Shown here: positions 5,412-6,136 of the stretch, piece by piece
How positions within the stretch are numbered: the stretch's first letter is position 1
How the letters are laid out: each line of letters starts with the position of its first letter
Source of the DNA: JOPF136 sp035517515
GTDB lineage: Bacteria; Acidobacteriota; Terriglobia; Acidiferrales; UBA7541
Direction: 5' to 3'
NCBI GenBank assembly: GCA_035517515.1
Contig: DATIYQ010000354.1
Span: 1-6,136 of the forward strand
Length of the DNA stretch: 6,136 nt
Translations under genes and position numbers: made by a program
Notes under the pieces: generated by a model
Seen by the model: only the letters and a program-made list of their open reading frames with translations
Told to the model about the DNA's origin: nothing
Databases searched by the model: none

Positions 5412-6136
5412 ATGACGCCTTCCCGGATCGTTTTCGCGTTGGTAGTGCTCCTGTGTCTGGCCGGGACGGCCCTTCCCGCACACGCGCAGACAGTCACGGC
5501 CACGGTCAGCGTGGACCTCGGGCCGAATTCCGCGGCGGTCAATCCCGTCACCAACAAAATCTACGTGGCCAACATGGGCTCGAACACCGTGACTGTGATC
5601 AACGGTGCCACCAATTCCGAGAGCAACATCACCGTGGGCACCGCGCCGCAGTTCGTGGCCGTCAATCCGCTGACCAACAGAATCTATGTGACCATCTCCA
5701 GCGGCAACACCGTGACGGTGATTGATGGGGCCACGGATTCCGTGGTCACTTCCGTCATCACCGGGCTCCATCCCTCCTCGCTGGCCGTGAATCCGGCCAC
5801 CAACCTGATCTACGTGGTCAGCCCGAGCAACAACAACGTGACGGTGATCGACGGCGGCTCCAACATGGCCACCGCCACGGTCACCGTGGGGACCACGCCC
5901 TCGCGCATCGCCGTGAATCCGGTGACCAATCAGATTTACGTGAGCAACAACGCCAGCGGAAACGTGACGGTGATTGACGGCGCCACGAATGGAACCACCA
6001 CCGTCGCCGCGGGCACCTTTCCCAATTCCGTTAACGTGAATCCGGTGACCAACAAGATTTACGTGGCGAATTCCGGCAGCGGCAACGTGACGGTGATTGA
6101 CGGGGCCACGAACACAGTGACGACCACCGTGACCGC
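5412..6136 (+). CDS. Secreted YVTN-type beta-propeller repeat protein, 3'-truncated by window edge
   Basis: The frame is open from ATG 5412 to the window end (241 full codons). Residues 1-25 are a signal peptide: MTPSR, a hydrophobic core (IVFALVVLLCLAG), then cleavage most likely after AHA before Gln26. Cys15 has Leu at -1, so it is not a lipobox. The mature part consists of propeller-blade repeats of 41-42 residues with the core VNPVTNKIYVAN, then NVTVIDGAT. The repeat Asn residues are N44, N85, N127, N169 and N210, so five blades are visible and more should follow. The mature region is rich in Thr, Val, Asn and Ser, poor in charge and free of Cys. Proteins of this YVTN family are exported and often surface-associated; the ligand or partner is unknown, and neither enzymatic residues nor a C-terminal domain can be judged from this fragment. 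The start is supported by AGGGAG at 5397-5402. Confidence 0.93.
   Translation, partial: MTPSRIVFALVVLLCLAGTALPAHAQTVTATVSVDLGPNSAAVNPVTNKIYVANMGSNTVTVINGATNSESNITVGTAPQFVAVNPLTNRIYVTISSGNTVTVIDGATDSVVTSVITGLHPSSLAVNPATNLIYVVSPSNNNVTVIDGGSNMATATVTVGTTPSRIAVNPVTNQIYVSNNASGNVTVIDGATNGTTTVAAGTFPNSVNVNPVTNKIYVANSGSGNVTVIDGATNTVTTTVT
5541..6136 (+). repeat. Tandem 123-126-bp coding repeats of the propeller
   Basis: Repeat units begin near 5541, 5664, 5790, 5916 and 6039, each at the AAT codon of the VNP motif. Two stretches are nearly the same at base level: GTGAATCCGGTGACCAA (units 4 and 5), and AACGTGACGGTGAT (units 3, 4 and 5). Similarity is highest between units 4 and 5 and lower in units 1-3. 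This suggests recent duplication or gene conversion toward the 3' end. Confidence 0.85.

Noticed and set aside
5412..5486. Lipoprotein signal with Cys15
   Set aside because: The residues before the Cys (VLL) do not fit a lipobox, which needs a small residue at -1. A normal signal peptidase site (AHA before Gln26) is present.
5069..5771. Minus-strand open frames crossing the intergenic region into the YVTN gene
   Set aside because: They run antisense to the signal peptide and repeats of a clear secreted protein and have no motif of their own.
5541..6136. CRISPR-like repeat array
   Set aside because: The repetition is of 123-126-bp in-frame coding units giving propeller blades, not short repeats with unique spacers.

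Overview
This 6.1 kb window is GC-rich bacterial chromosomal DNA with ordinary, tightly packed genes. It holds five protein-coding genes: two in core metabolism, two membrane or envelope proteins, and one secreted repeat protein. No tRNA, rRNA, CRISPR array, insertion sequence or phage gene was seen. The likely source is an acidobacterium. The main pointer is the last gene, a secreted YVTN beta-propeller with 'VNPVTNKIYVAN'-type repeats, a protein style very common in that phylum. The MscS homologue and the HEAGH membrane protein also fit. This assignment is inference, not proof.

Layout. Positions 1-1251 (+) are the 3' part of purA (adenylosuccinate synthase), cut at the left edge just before its P-loop-like GDEGKGK motif. 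An 88-bp spacer with a small GC hairpin follows. Positions 1340-2560 (+) are a complete moeA (molybdopterin molybdenumtransferase). It runs tail to tail, 13 bp away, into a large minus-strand MscS-family channel gene (2574 to about 4427/4445). That protein has a signal peptide and a long coiled-coil periplasmic region. Its start faces, across about 140 bp, a divergent plus-strand gene (4585-5115) for a small multi-pass membrane protein with a HEAGH zinc-protease-like motif and no known function. Both divergent genes have a TAGAAT motif at their start. A 296-bp non-coding stretch with several inverted repeats (5116-5411) leads to the secreted YVTN propeller gene (5412 to beyond 6136), which is cut by the right edge.

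Functional links are weak. purA and moeA lie in the same direction but belong to different pathways. The channel and the HEAGH protein share a promoter region and are both membrane proteins, which hints at, but does not show, a common envelope role. No obvious new multi-gene system is present. The least explained items are the HEAGH protein, its apparently leaderless promoter, and the structured leader of the YVTN gene.
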